This document shows positions 42,201-49,580 of a DNA stretch of 64,000 bases, in pieces. Source of the stretch: Streptomyces noursei (GTDB lineage: Bacteria > Actinomycetota > Actinomycetes > Streptomycetales > Streptomycetaceae); assembly GCF_001646665.1 (NCBI RefSeq), contig NZ_LWBU01000363.1:79599-143598 (forward strand), given 5' to 3'. How positions within the stretch are numbered: the stretch's first letter is position 1; every line of letters begins with the position of its first letter. The notes beneath the pieces were generated by a model. The model worked only from the letters and a program-made list of their open reading frames with translations, was not told the origin of the DNA and made no database searches. The position numbers and the translations under genes were made by a program.

Positions 42201-43019
42201 GAGGCCGACAAGGCCGCCGACCGGGCCGAGGCGGAGGAGCGCGAACGCGAGCGGCAGGCCGTCAAGGAGCGTCTGGAGGCCAATGGCACCGACGCCGGGG
42301 CGGACCTCACCGTCGACGAGGAGGAGTTGCTGCGGCGCGAGTGCGGCGAGGAGTGCGTCGCGGACTTCCGTGCCGCCAAGGCACTGGCGGGCCAGGGCAT
42401 CCTCGACTGGCTGAAGGCCAACGGCGGCGAGATCCTCCTCGAGGAGATCGGCTACCGCGACCTGGAGCGCTGCTTCGGCGAGTTCGACATCGAGAGCTGC
42501 CTGTGGACGCTGGCCAAGGCCGTGCCCGTCGCGAAGGCGTGGTCGGTCGGCAAGGCGGTCGTCCGGGTCGCGAGCGGCATCGGCGGCTTCCTGGAGAACT
42601 CCGTCAAGGCCAAGCGGACGCTGGACAAGTTCCGCAAGATCATTGACGACGCCAAGCAGGGCAAGGGCCGCGCGTGCCCGGTGAAGCCCAAGGCCGCGGC
42701 GGTACGCACCGCCTCGCTCGCCGTCCCCGCCGGGGCCGGCACGGTGCGCGCGGCCGCGTCCGCCGACTACCCGGGCGTGGGCACGATCGTCAACGAGGGC
42801 GGCGTCACCGTTCAGATCTACTCCAACGATCACGCCCCGCCGCACGCGCACGTCAAGGGCAAGGGCAAGGAAGTGCGGATCGGCCAGAACGGAAAGCCGC
42901 TGGCGGGTGACGGCGAGCTGTCCCGCCTCCAGAAGGCCGTGGTCGACAACAACCTGCGTACCATCAGGGAGAACATCCGAGTCGCCATGGAAAGGTTCAA
43001 GGCCAATGGCGGGTGCTGA
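39264..43019 (+). CDS. Secreted Ala-rich coiled-coil protein, polymorphic-toxin-like, with C-terminal DUF4160-like domain
   Basis: 1251 residues from GTG 39264; GTG 39315 or ATG 39324 would give a shorter signal peptide. The n-region is Arg-rich, followed by GIVLATTAALLGGLVTAVPAAADEP (Sec signal). Residues about 50-290 are a globular domain; about 290-1010 form a very long Ala/Lys/Glu coiled coil (repeating AAEKA/AKAAA). A Cys-containing pre-toxin-like region follows (RRECGEECVADF, RCFGEFDIESCLW, AKAWSVGKAVVRV). The last 75 residues carry YSNDHAPPHAHVKGKGKEV, the hallmark of DUF4160. The layout (signal, coiled-coil stalk, pre-toxin, variable tip) fits actinobacterial polymorphic toxins. Overlaps the next gene by 14 bp. 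Toxicity is inferred. Confidence 0.7.
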   Translation: MRTVPPPGRRRGRRAGPVKRMTSGIVLATTAALLGGLVTAVPAAADEPGDNPANPYERTLRISLGARERADRCQVSRVVHFGGPEMKARANSDLNGPPETLRQAAMYWNYEPGILAQQKDVDAGGAYADAYRARQAKLNETNKPYASTNSFEGRDYHAPEFGADILSFTLRTQRELYAKSFVDPTPRPGKASLDKARQVFDALSTPDDSWATAYKPVAGNELFGLPNEQPGSANDVATFLRFGGFPTKAPEPDSAEFRSEVETLKLAWAGCDSANPIDHYRALSGVVLQAHLEWEAEYTAQAAQRKEIVTAEAAAAKELRTATDAMIESIRQAWQADQILFWQKYWAAHKGALDYPKPAAFTKATADLNAAKAAAAAQVGVANAAVSRAKTAAEKADAQQTAAWAIADQAKLPRGRGLMYAQQSVQVAKASYAAAQAAAKTALTASNAAKATVADSNALYALSQTQAHALNTEFRRAAAQEAAAQAKAAATAADAQAKEAAANATKAKNAQATAEAAERTAKAGAAEAKRQRAIAEAEKANAAREHANATSERQKAAAAAQRAQTEREAAGRARGSAETAGATAAEKREAAEAAEARAALARSNAEAAERNKDAKASRASALEAAAAAAEGTSSAGEARQAATAARAAANDATGAAGRARAAADDASAAAVNARAAATRAHAAASRSRAAADAAWSAYLTTSAAAATAHAAAAEAIDAADAARTNARNAEAEAKKAQAAAVKARQEATAAKAEAAKTAAWAAKTAGFAYAAGQAAAGARDAAKAVTAAASQAVTVGGPYRETDTSAAFAVLVGQTSKTMADQQAAAAQAKADEAAKAAAEAKALADKAAGDAKIAAQAASAAAADAARALVSAAAARASAAEASKAAEAAKKADANAQRYDAEAGTDAMYASFAANDAESEAAAADREATDAERDAAGARASATAAEKDAGSARATATQAETDATAAEGAATRAVEDATEADKAADRAEAEERERERQAVKERLEANGTDAGADLTVDEEELLRRECGEECVADFRAAKALAGQGILDWLKANGGEILLEEIGYRDLERCFGEFDIESCLWTLAKAVPVAKAWSVGKAVVRVASGIGGFLENSVKAKRTLDKFRKIIDDAKQGKGRACPVKPKAAAVRTASLAVPAGAGTVRAAASADYPGVGTIVNEGGVTVQIYSNDHAPPHAHVKGKGKEVRIGQNGKPLAGDGELSRLQKAVVDNNLRTIRENIRVAMERFKANGGC

Positions 43020-43503
43020 GCCGCCGCCTCCCGCGCTGCGCCAGGCTCTGAAGGAACTGGAGGAGCGGCTCGGCAGGTCCCTGACCGATGCCTCCGACGG
43101 GCACGCCCGCTGGGAGTTGTACCGGGCCGCGCTCGGATCCGCCGCGGCACGGCCCGCCCTGCTCGCCGCCGTCACCGCCGAACCGGACGGCGCGCTCGCC
43201 TCGGGCGTCGTCGGCGAGGTCCTGGAACGGCTGCCCCGCGCGGAGCGGGACACCTGGGTCCGCGTGCTCCCGCCGGTGGTGCGCGGGTTCAGCGAACGCC
43301 GGGCGCGGGAACTGGCGGCCCTGGAGGACCTCCGTACCGGAGCACTCGCGCCGGACCGCGTCCCGGAGTTGATCGCCGGCTGGAGCGACTGGCTCCAGCT
43401 CCGCGTCGCCGGCGAGGTCCGGGACGCGGCGGTGCTCCGTGCCGTCGCCGCCTCGGGCCGCACCAAGCGCATCCGGCGGACGGCCACCGAAGCACTCGGC
43501 TGA
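43006..43503 (+). CDS. Small helical protein, candidate immunity partner
   Basis: 165 residues from ATG 43006, overlapping the end of the large secreted protein by 14 bp in another frame. No signal peptide, so cytoplasmic. Predicted all-helical: LRQALKELEERLGRSL, VLERLPRAERDTWVRVLP, RARELAALEDLRTG and ending RRTATEALG. I recognise no domain. Tight overlap with a secreted toxin-like gene and an immediately following terminator make a cognate immunity protein the simplest idea, but it could equally be a cytoplasmic accessory protein. Confidence 0.6.
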   Translation: MAGAEPPPPALRQALKELEERLGRSLTDASDGHARWELYRAALGSAAARPALLAAVTAEPDGALASGVVGEVLERLPRAERDTWVRVLPPVVRGFSERRARELAALEDLRTGALAPDRVPELIAGWSDWLQLRVAGEVRDAAVLRAVAASGRTKRIRRTATEALG

Positions 43504-43524
43504 CCGCGCCCCTGCCGGGCGGCC

Positions 43525-43557
43525 GGGCCGCACCCTCCCTCGACGGGGGTGCGGCCC
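43525..43557 (+). terminator. Terminator after the candidate immunity gene
   Basis: GGGCCGCACCC (43525-43535) pairs exactly with GGGTGCGGCCC (43547-43557); 11-bp stem, 11-nt loop, 21 bp after the stop. Confidence 0.7.
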
Positions 43558-43569
43558 ACCGCGGGAAAG

Positions 43570-43611
43570 CCCGACGGCCTCCCGCCTCGGAGGAGGCGGG
43601 AGGCCGTCGGG
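43570..43611 (-). terminator. Perfect 18-bp hairpin after the DUF6114 operon
   Basis: CCCGACGGCCTCCCGCCT (43570-43587) and its exact complement (43594-43611) flank a 6-nt loop, 27 bp past the stop of the secreted-protein gene on the minus strand. Serves that operon and probably both sides. Confidence 0.8.
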
Positions 43612-43638
43612 TCGTGCGGCTCCCGGAAAGGTCGTGCG

Positions 43639-44952
43639 TCAGCCGGCTTCGACGAAGTTGTTCAGGCCCGGCACCGCCAGGGTGCCGCCGAACTGGCCGG
43701 CCTGGGTCACCTTCACGTCGGTGAAGAACGCGTACGGGACGTTCAGCGGCGGCGGGCTCTCGGGGCTGAAGGTGATCGGGATGATGCCGAAGAGGTTGCC
43801 CTTCAGCTCCTCCGTGTACATCGTCACCGTGCCGCCCGTGATGGTGGACGTGGAGCCGGGGCGGGACTTCACGTGGCCCTGGTAGCCCTCGGAGTGCTCC
43901 GTGATCTGGTGGAGGTCCTTGATGTCGACCTCGCTCGCGGTGAACTTGAGGACCTTCTTGATCTTGCCGCTTCCGGTCTTCACCTCGACGATGCCGTGGT
44001 AGTCCAGGCCGCGCAGGGTGAGGAGCGTGCTCTCCAGCTTCCACGGCTCGTCCGGGAGCAGCGGGATGCCGGGCTCCAGCTCCGCGGCGGCGAGCGCCTC
44101 GGGGTCGGCGGTCGGGCACGGGAAGCGCGGCTTGGCGCCGTCCGGGATGTCCTCGTCCTTCTTGGGATCGAGGCCCTTGACGTCCTCCGGGAGCTCCTCG
44201 ACCTTGGCGCCCGCCTTGTCGGCGGCGTCCTTGATCGCTTCCTTGGCCTTGTCGACGGCCTCGTCGGCCTTGTCGGCGGGCTGCGGCGCGGGCTTGGCCG
44301 ACGGCTGGGTCGTCGGCTCGGTGGAGGGTTCCTCCGCCGGCGGCGGGGTGGACGGGGCCGCCGTGGTGGGCGCGCTCGTCGACGGGGTGGCCGTCGGCTC
44401 CGCCTCGTCCGGGCCGTCGAAGACGTCCTTGATCGCGTCGCCGATGCCCAGCGGGTCCAGCGGGTTCCTGGTCTCCGTCGGTTCGGGTGTCACGGAGGGC
44501 GTGGCACTCGGGGTGGGTGTCGCGGAGGGCGCCGGGCTCGTCGCGGCGGGCGGCTCGGTGGTACCGGCCTTGGGCTCGGTGGTGGCCTCCTCCTCCGTCG
44601 CGCTCGCGGACGGGCTGGCGCCGGGTGCCGGCTCCTTATCCTCGTCCGCCCCGGGGGTCGCGCTCGCGCTCTGCGACGGTTCGGGGGTCGGGGACGGGGA
44701 CGCCGCCGGCTTCTCGGACTCGGCCGGCTCGTCCGACCGCGTCACGCACGGGCCGGGCGCGAAGGGGATGTCCTTCTCGTCCGCGACCGCCAGTTTGGGG
44801 GTCATGCCGAGGCCGACGAGTACGGCGGTGGGCATGGCGGCCAGGGCTATCGCCCTGCCGGCCGGCGCCTGGAGCTTGGTCAGCAGCGACTTCTTGGGTG
44901 CCGCGTGGCGCGGCCCTTTTCTCGTCGCGGGCTGTATGTCGTCACCCCGCAC
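43639..44952 (-). CDS. Secreted Pro/Ser/Thr-rich protein of the DUF6230/DUF6114 locus
   Basis: 437 residues from GTG 44952, with GGGAGG just upstream; overlaps the DUF6114 gene end by 11 bp. A long Lys/Arg-rich n-region and one hydrophobic helix (IALAAMPTAVLVGLGMT) lead to AVADEKDIPFAPG, suggesting secretion or surface anchoring. About residues 75-250 are a disordered PSPTPEP/TEPT-rich spacer, probably spanning the cell wall; 205-235 includes a KADEAVDKAKEAIKDAADKA helix. The C-terminal 150 residues form a beta-rich domain (YHGIVEVKTGSGKIKKVLKF, GTVTMYTEELKGN, SPPPLNVPYAFFTDVKVTQAG) seen in related Streptomyces proteins. Function unknown. Confidence 0.8.
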   Translation of the reverse strand: MRGDDIQPATRKGPRHAAPKKSLLTKLQAPAGRAIALAAMPTAVLVGLGMTPKLAVADEKDIPFAPGPCVTRSDEPAESEKPAASPSPTPEPSQSASATPGADEDKEPAPGASPSASATEEEATTEPKAGTTEPPAATSPAPSATPTPSATPSVTPEPTETRNPLDPLGIGDAIKDVFDGPDEAEPTATPSTSAPTTAAPSTPPPAEEPSTEPTTQPSAKPAPQPADKADEAVDKAKEAIKDAADKAGAKVEELPEDVKGLDPKKDEDIPDGAKPRFPCPTADPEALAAAELEPGIPLLPDEPWKLESTLLTLRGLDYHGIVEVKTGSGKIKKVLKFTASEVDIKDLHQITEHSEGYQGHVKSRPGSTSTITGGTVTMYTEELKGNLFGIIPITFSPESPPPLNVPYAFFTDVKVTQAGQFGGTLAVPGLNNFVEAG

Positions 44953-45508
44953 TGTTCCTCCCGCCGTTGGCGTCGATCGTGCTGTCGGTCGCGTTGTTCT
45001 GCGGAGTCACGGCCGAGAGTTCGTCGGCACGTTCGCCGGGCCGCTCGCCGGTGGGCGCGGGGACTCCTTCGCCGCCTTCCGGCAGCGCGGTTTCGTGGGC
45101 CGCCTCGTCCTTGACCGGTTCGCCGGGCGCCCAGGAGGCGGACAGGGCACCGCCTATCAGGGCGCACAGGAAGCCGACCAGGAAGCCGCCGATGTTGGCC
45201 ACCGGCAGGGACACGAGTGCCAGGACGATGGCGGCGACACCGGCGAACACCCGCACGACGGCGTGGAACCACATGGTCAGGCCGAGCGTGATCAGCAGGA
45301 CGCCGATGATCAGGGAGCCCGCGCCGGCGGTGGTGGACATGGCGATCGTCATGTTGCCGAGCCGCATGTCGGCGTAGGGCAGATAGGCGATCGGTACGCC
45401 ACCGATCATGGTGAGCAACCCGCCCCAGAAAGGCCGGTTGCCCCGCCACGCACGGAAGCGCAGCCGCCAGTAGGTGAATCCGCGGGAACCAGTGGACTCG
45501 GCGCTCAT
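44942..45508 (-). CDS. DUF6114 integral membrane protein
   Basis: 188 residues. Four hydrophobic helices between residues 25 and 135 (WGGLLTMIGGVPIAYLP, AGAGSLIIGVLLITLGLTMWF, VFAGVAAIVLALVSLPVANIGGFLVGFLCALIGGALSASW), with the typical N-terminal FRAWRGNRPFWGG. The C-terminal 50 residues are charged and disordered. Conserved in Streptomyces next to DUF6230 proteins, function unknown. Co-transcribed with the downstream secreted protein (11-bp overlap). 278 bp separate it from the DUF6230 gene upstream, with no feature that I can name. Confidence 0.85.
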   Translation of the reverse strand: MSAESTGSRGFTYWRLRFRAWRGNRPFWGGLLTMIGGVPIAYLPYADMRLGNMTIAMSTTAGAGSLIIGVLLITLGLTMWFHAVVRVFAGVAAIVLALVSLPVANIGGFLVGFLCALIGGALSASWAPGEPVKDEAAHETALPEGGEGVPAPTGERPGERADELSAVTPQNNATDSTIDANGGRNSAG

Positions 45509-45786
45509 GGAAAACAGCTCCCTGGAAGCGGTGTTGCTAAGAAAAGTGGTGAAAAATCACGTCAAGGACCCGAACGGGCGGAGCCATGGCACGCACGGCA
45601 CCACCCGCCCGGTGAGCACCAGGGCATCTCGTCCGGATCCTGCTGGGCTGTGACGCCCGGACACCGCACCTATCGGCGTCGCCGCCGGTCGCCGGTGTTC
45701 CGCGGCGGCTGCCCGCTCCGCCGTGCGGGGCACGGCCCCGGGCGTCACTCACCGCCCCGGCCGGCTCCGGACGAGAGCCCCTGACC

Positions 45787-46434
45787 CTAGAAGCACTCCT
45801 TGGTGCCCTTGTGCAGCTTCAGGCTGAGGTCGGGCAGCCGGAAGGTGCCCGCCGTGGTCGCCCACGCCTTCTGCTCGACGTTGTCGAGCTTCGCGGTCTT
45901 CGCCCGCTGCGAGAAGCCGTACGGGTTGGCCTCGGTGTTGGGCTGGATGCCCGGGTTCTTCAGCGAACCCGCGGCCACACCGATGTCGATGTTGCCGAAC
46001 TCGGCGTCGGCCTCGAGCTGCGAGACATCGAGGTAGATGTCCTTGGCGTAGACGCGCTTGTTCTTGTCCTTCGCCGCGGCCGGGTCCGTGCCCGCGCGCA
46101 GCTCGAGGCTGACGTTGCCGAGGAACGGGACCGGCGTGACGACCGACTGGCACATGTCGGTGATCCAGGCCTCGCTGAAGCCGGAGACGCCGACGGGCTC
46201 CCAGAAGCCCTTGCCCTCGAGGTCCTTGCCCTTGACGATGCTGCCGTACTGGACGAAGTCGTTGCCCTCGAGGCTCTTCGCCTTAACCTTGAACTCCTGG
46301 CCGGAGATGCTGAACGACGCCGCCAGCGCTCCCTGTGCCAGGCCGATGCCTATCGCGGCCGTCGCGGCCACGCTCGGCACCATGACGACGGCGAACCGCT
46401 TCCATCTGGTCCCACCGCGAACCTGAGACTTCAT
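45787..46434 (-). CDS. DUF6230 secreted protein
   Basis: 215 residues with an excellent AAGGAGGA 5 nt before ATG 46434, implying strong expression. The N-terminus has KRFAVVMVPSVAATAAIGIGLAQGALAASFSISGQEFK, a signal-like helix. The body is a predicted beta structure (FKVKAKSLEGNDFVQYGSIVKG, NVSLELRAGTDPA, DIYLDVSQLEAD), ending LKLHKGTKECF, a cysteine near the C-terminus. This family is often labelled cholesterol esterase without evidence. It heads the DUF6230-DUF6114-secreted-protein set; the upstream region carries two TTACT/AGTAA palindromes that may control it. Confidence 0.85.
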   Translation of the reverse strand: MKSQVRGGTRWKRFAVVMVPSVAATAAIGIGLAQGALAASFSISGQEFKVKAKSLEGNDFVQYGSIVKGKDLEGKGFWEPVGVSGFSEAWITDMCQSVVTPVPFLGNVSLELRAGTDPAAAKDKNKRVYAKDIYLDVSQLEADAEFGNIDIGVAAGSLKNPGIQPNTEANPYGFSQRAKTAKLDNVEQKAWATTAGTFRLPDLSLKLHKGTKECF

Positions 46435-46785
46435 GAATTCCTCCTTCTCGGACGTACATCTCCGGAAGGGCCGTGGGCCCGTCCTGGGATGGGAGAAGTG
46501 CTACGTCCTCGGGAAGGAGAGCGCCCGTAGATCAGGCGCGAGCCGCGTCCGAATCACCGGCGATCACCCCCGAGCGACAACCACTGGCCACGCCTTCGCG
46601 CAACCCTGCTTGGACAGGCCCTGCCGGGATGGGCAGGAACCCCCCTGTCCGGAGCCGGCGGCTGTGCCGTCGGCCCGCTCGGTGGGGACCCGACCCCGTG
46701 AGCGCGGCTGGTTGCCGGGCTGGTACGGGATTGGACCGAGCGTGGCCGATCGTGGTCCATTCACGGCGCCGACACAAGGGGGTTC

Positions 46786-46801
46786 GTTACTGGCTAGTAA
46801 C
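46786..46801. promoter_or_regulatory. Palindrome GTTACT-GGCT-AGTAAC upstream of DUF6230
   Basis: Perfect 6-bp arms with a 4-nt spacer, 352 bp before the DUF6230 start. Together with TTACT-GCA-AGTAA at 46917-46929 it suggests a regulator (TetR-like in size) binding this upstream region. Confidence 0.5.
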
Positions 46802-46916
46802 GGGTGGATAACCACGCCACGACGGGGTGATGTCGCCCGGGCACACAGGGTGCTACCCACGGGTTCGACAGAAGATGATTTCATCGGCAAAAGCCGGACA
46901 TAAAGAGGGTGTTGAT

Positions 46917-46929
46917 TTACTGCAAGTAA
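46917..46929. promoter_or_regulatory. Second TTACT-GCA-AGTAA dyad
   Basis: Perfect 5-bp arms with a 3-nt spacer. Same half-sites as the dyad 131 bp away and as the outer arms of the icmA palindrome at 51679-51700. Confidence 0.4.
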
Positions 46930-46931
46930 CA

Positions 46932-46971
46932 GGCGGCCGCGATTACCAAGTTTTGGTAAAGCGCGACCGCC
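46932..46971. terminator. Long imperfect hairpin downstream of the thioredoxin-TPR gene
   Basis: Arms 46932-46949 and 46953-46971 pair over about 16 bp (GGCGG/CCGCC, CGCG/CGCG, TTACCA/TGGTAA) with one mismatch and small bulges. It is followed by TTTT on the plus strand. It lies 52 bp past the minus-strand stop, so it likely terminates that gene; the T-run faces the other way. Confidence 0.55.
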
Positions 46972-47022
46972 TTTTGTCACTGTGTCGCCAAATCGCCGGT
47001 GTCCCGGCGAGCTGTCAGTGCG

Positions 47023-47991
47023 TCAGAAGAGCACCCTGGCGAGCGCCGAACGGGCCTTGACGACGCGCGGGTCGTCCGGGCCGATCACCTCGAACAGCTC
47101 CAGCAGCCGCACCCGCGCCGTGTCCCGGTCGTCTCCCGCGGTACGGCGCACGGTGTCGACGAGCCGGCCGAAGGCGTCCTCGACGTGGCCGCCCACCAGG
47201 TCCAGGTCGGCGGCGGCGAGCTGGGCCGGCACGTCGGCCGGGTCGTCCGCGGCGTTCTTGCGGACCGTCTGCGGGTCCATGCCCTGCACCCGGGAGAGCA
47301 GCTCGGCCTGGGCGAGGCCCAGCTTGGCCTCCGTGTTGCCGGGGTCGTCCACCAGCACGTTCCTGTACGCCTGGATCGCACCGCCGAAGTCGTTGGCGTC
47401 CAGCGCCCGCACCGCCGCCTCCAGCAGCGCGTCGTACGGACCGGCCGGCTGCGCGGGGGCCGCGGCGCCACCGGCCGCGTCGGCGTCGACCGTGATGCCG
47501 GTGAGGCCGAAGCGCTCCTCACCGACCCGGATCAGCTCGTCCAGGGTCTGGCGGATCTGCGCCTCGGGCGCCGCCCCCTGGAACAGCGGCAGCGCCTGAC
47601 CGGCGACGACCGCGAAAACGGCCGGGATCCCCTGGATCCCGAACTGCTGCATCAACATCTGGTTGGCGTCGACGTCGATCTTGGCGAGAACGAACCGGCC
47701 GTTGTACTCGGCGGCCAGCCGCTCCAGCAGCGGACCGAGCTGCTTGCACGGCTCGCACCACTCGGCCCAGAAGTCGATGACGACCGGGACCTCGGTGGAG
47801 CGCTGGAGGATGTCGCGCTCGAACCCCGCCTCGTCGACGTCGATCACCAGGGCGGACGGGGGCACGGCTCCGCCGCCGCCCTGCCGGGCGGCCTGGGCGC
47901 GCGCCTGCTCCGCCTTCGCCTTGGCCTCTCCGGCCGCCTTCACCGCGGCGAGGTCGACGACGCCGCTCATGGACATGTTCCTAGGCTGCAT
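47023..47991 (-). CDS. Thioredoxin-TPR protein (YbbN/CnoX-like co-chaperone)
   Basis: 322 residues. A charged Ala-rich N-terminus (VKAAGEAKAKAEQARAQAARQG) precedes a thioredoxin domain with the intact site WCEPC (C79, C82), unlike E. coli YbbN/CnoX, which lacks the resolving cysteine arrangement. A C-terminal TPR part follows (LEAAVRALDANDFGGAIQAYRNVLVDDPGNTEAKLGLAQAELL and a negative-regulator tail VRLLELFEVIGPDDPRVVKARSALARVLF). The family holds redox-damaged proteins for chaperonins. Cytoplasmic. GGAGGA lies upstream of ATG 47991. Confidence 0.9.
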   Translation of the reverse strand: MQPRNMSMSGVVDLAAVKAAGEAKAKAEQARAQAARQGGGGAVPPSALVIDVDEAGFERDILQRSTEVPVVIDFWAEWCEPCKQLGPLLERLAAEYNGRFVLAKIDVDANQMLMQQFGIQGIPAVFAVVAGQALPLFQGAAPEAQIRQTLDELIRVGEERFGLTGITVDADAAGGAAAPAQPAGPYDALLEAAVRALDANDFGGAIQAYRNVLVDDPGNTEAKLGLAQAELLSRVQGMDPQTVRKNAADDPADVPAQLAAADLDLVGGHVEDAFGRLVDTVRRTAGDDRDTARVRLLELFEVIGPDDPRVVKARSALARVLF

Positions 47992-48317
47992 GGGTACATC
48001 CTCCCCCTTCCGCGCGCGTAACCGTTAAGCCATGGCCGAACCGCGACCGTCCGCGCGCCCCCCGCCGGTGTGCGGGGCGTACGGACGTACGCGGTCCAGC
48101 GGTGTTTTCGGCTCCGGGTCCCCACCCGGTGCCTGTCGTCGGCGCCCGGGTCCCCACCCCGGCGCCTGTGGTTGTCGCTACGGGCCGCTCAAAGCCTTTC
48201 GCTACGAGTCGTAGCGTAACCCCGATTCAGAACCCGCGGGAGCCGGACCCCCCGGTGAAGTGCCTCACACGTACGGGCCGGTAACAACCGGCGTACTCGC
48301 CGGTATGGTCGGGCGTC
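47992..48317. other. 326-bp divergent interval with a 32-bp-period direct repeat
   Basis: Separates the thioredoxin-TPR gene (-) from a TetR gene (+). CGGGTCCCCACCC occurs at 48115 and again at 48147, each followed by a similar CGG(T/C)GCCTGT block, giving an imperfect direct repeat. The palindrome at 48200-48216 follows. No ORF is supported. Confidence 0.5.
48200..48216. promoter_or_regulatory. 17-bp palindrome CGCTACGA-g-TCGTAGCG, probable TetR operator
   Basis: Perfect 8-bp arms around one G, 102 bp upstream of the TetR start and in the divergent promoter region. Its length and symmetry suit a TetR dimer, so autoregulation is likely and control of the thioredoxin-TPR gene possible. Confidence 0.65.
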
Positions 48318-48944
48318 ATGTGCAGAAGCTCCAGCCGTTCCCCGAGTCGCACCGGCGGTCGCCCCCGGTCGGCGGCGGCCGACGCCGCGATACTGGAGGC
48401 GACCCGCGCCGCACTGGTCGAGCTGGGCTGGTCCAAGCTGACGATGGGCGACGTCGCCGGCCGGGCGGGGGTCGCCAAGACGACCCTCTACCGGCGCTGG
48501 GCGGGCAAGAACGAGCTCGTCGTGGATGCCGTCGCCGTCCTCTTCGACGAGCTGGAACTGCCCGACCGCGGCAGCCTGCTGGCCGACATCGAGGGCGTGG
48601 TGGTGCAGTTCGCGGCCCTGCTGGAGCGGCCGGAGACCAAGACGGCGCTGATGGCCGTCATCGCCGAGTCCACCCGCGACGAGCCGCTGCGCGAGCGGAT
48701 CCGCACCTCCATCGTGGAGCGCCAGAAGCGACTGGTGCTCGCCGGACGGCAGCGGGCCCAGGCCCGGGGCGAACTGCCCGACAGCCCGGCGTCGGCCACC
48801 GGCACCGACGACCTGATCTTCGACGTGATCGCCGGCGCGGTGGTGCACCGGGCGCTGGTGAGCGCCGAACCGGTCGACGCGGAGTGGGTCCGGCGCTTCA
48901 CCGCGCTGCTGCTGGGGGGCCTGGCCGCGGCCGCACAGGCGTGA
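48318..48944 (+). CDS. TetR-family regulator
   Basis: 208 residues. HTH at about 25-65: AILEATRAALVELGWSKLTMGDVAGRAGVAKTTLYRRWAGKNELV. The C-terminal domain (TetR_C_16/ AcrR-like) ends WVRRFTALLLGGLAAAAQA. An N-terminal MCRSSSRSPSRTGGRPRS is Arg/Ser-rich, as in DNA-minor-groove arms. A 17-bp palindrome lies upstream. Convergent with an acetyltransferase gene 13 bp away. Ligand unknown. Confidence 0.9.
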   Translation: MCRSSSRSPSRTGGRPRSAAADAAILEATRAALVELGWSKLTMGDVAGRAGVAKTTLYRRWAGKNELVVDAVAVLFDELELPDRGSLLADIEGVVVQFAALLERPETKTALMAVIAESTRDEPLRERIRTSIVERQKRLVLAGRQRAQARGELPDSPASATGTDDLIFDVIAGAVVHRALVSAEPVDAEWVRRFTALLLGGLAAAAQA

Positions 48945-48957
48945 CGGGCGCCCGGCC

Positions 48958-49455
48958 TCAGAGGGGGCGGTGCATGACGTGCAGCCCCACGTACCCCTCC
49001 GCGGGGTGGTGGAACGCCTCCGGGACCGTGCCGACCACGCGGAACCCGAGCCGCTCGTAGAGCCGTACCGCGTGGACGTTGGTCTCGACGACCGCGTTGA
49101 ACTGCATGCCCCGGAAGCCCTGTTCGCGCGCCCAATCCAGGCTGTGCTCGACGAGCGCCCGTCCCACGCCCCGCCCGCCGTGGGCCGGGTCGACCATGTA
49201 GCTGGCGCTGGCGACGTGGGCGCCGTTGCCGGCCTGGTTGCGGTTCATCTTGGCGGTGCCGAGGACCGTGCCGGTCTCCTCGTCGACCGCGACGACCGTG
49301 CGGTCGGGCGCCCGCAGCAGCCACCAGCCGCGGCCGTCCTCCTCCCCCAGGTCGAGCGGGAAGGTGAAGGTCTCGCCGGCGGCGACGATGGTGCGGAAGA
49401 ACGGCCATATCGCCGGCCAGTCGGCGGAGGTGGCTTCCCTGATGCTGATCTTCAT
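48958..49455 (-). CDS. GNAT-family N-acetyltransferase
   Basis: 165 residues from ATG 49455. GNAT fold motifs: MKISIREATSADWPAI, SYMVDPAHGGRGVGRALVEHSLDWAREQG (acetyl-CoA pyrophosphate loop), FNAVVETNVHAVRLYERLGFRVVGTVPEAF. Resembles phosphinothricin/methionine-sulfone or generic small-molecule acetyltransferases; substrate unknown. An extended upstream frame lacks a good start. Next to a 125-residue unknown gene on the same strand. Confidence 0.9.
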   Translation of the reverse strand: MKISIREATSADWPAIWPFFRTIVAAGETFTFPLDLGEEDGRGWWLLRAPDRTVVAVDEETGTVLGTAKMNRNQAGNGAHVASASYMVDPAHGGRGVGRALVEHSLDWAREQGFRGMQFNAVVETNVHAVRLYERLGFRVVGTVPEAFHHPAEGYVGLHVMHRPL

Positions 49456-49580
49456 CCGCCCAGTGTGCCCGCCGCGGGTCCCGGCGCCGCCGGGTTTCCG
49501 CGGTACGGGCCGGGGGGGCCGGGCGGTGACCCGGCCGTGCGGGCGGCGGCCCGCCCGCACGCCCCGCGCAACGCCCCCGC

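Larger units (their letters stand above)
46435..47022. other. 588-bp non-coding interval upstream of DUF6230
   Basis: No frame here has convincing coding bias; a plus-strand ORF to 46903 is Arg/Pro-rich and conflicts with the DUF6230 leader. The interval contains the palindromes at 46786-46801 and 46917-46929 and the hairpin at 46932-46971, and is less GC-rich (46840-46980) than surrounding coding DNA. The DUF6230 promoter should be here. Confidence 0.6.

Noticed and set aside
39330..43559. 1409-residue minus-strand open frame
   Set aside because: Exact antisense shadow of the Ala-rich coiled-coil gene; Gly/Leu/Arg repeats mirror the Ala codons.
46433..46903. 156-residue plus-strand ORF upstream of DUF6230
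   Set aside because: Arg/Pro/Gly-rich, no ribosome site, and overlaps the leader and promoter region of DUF6230.
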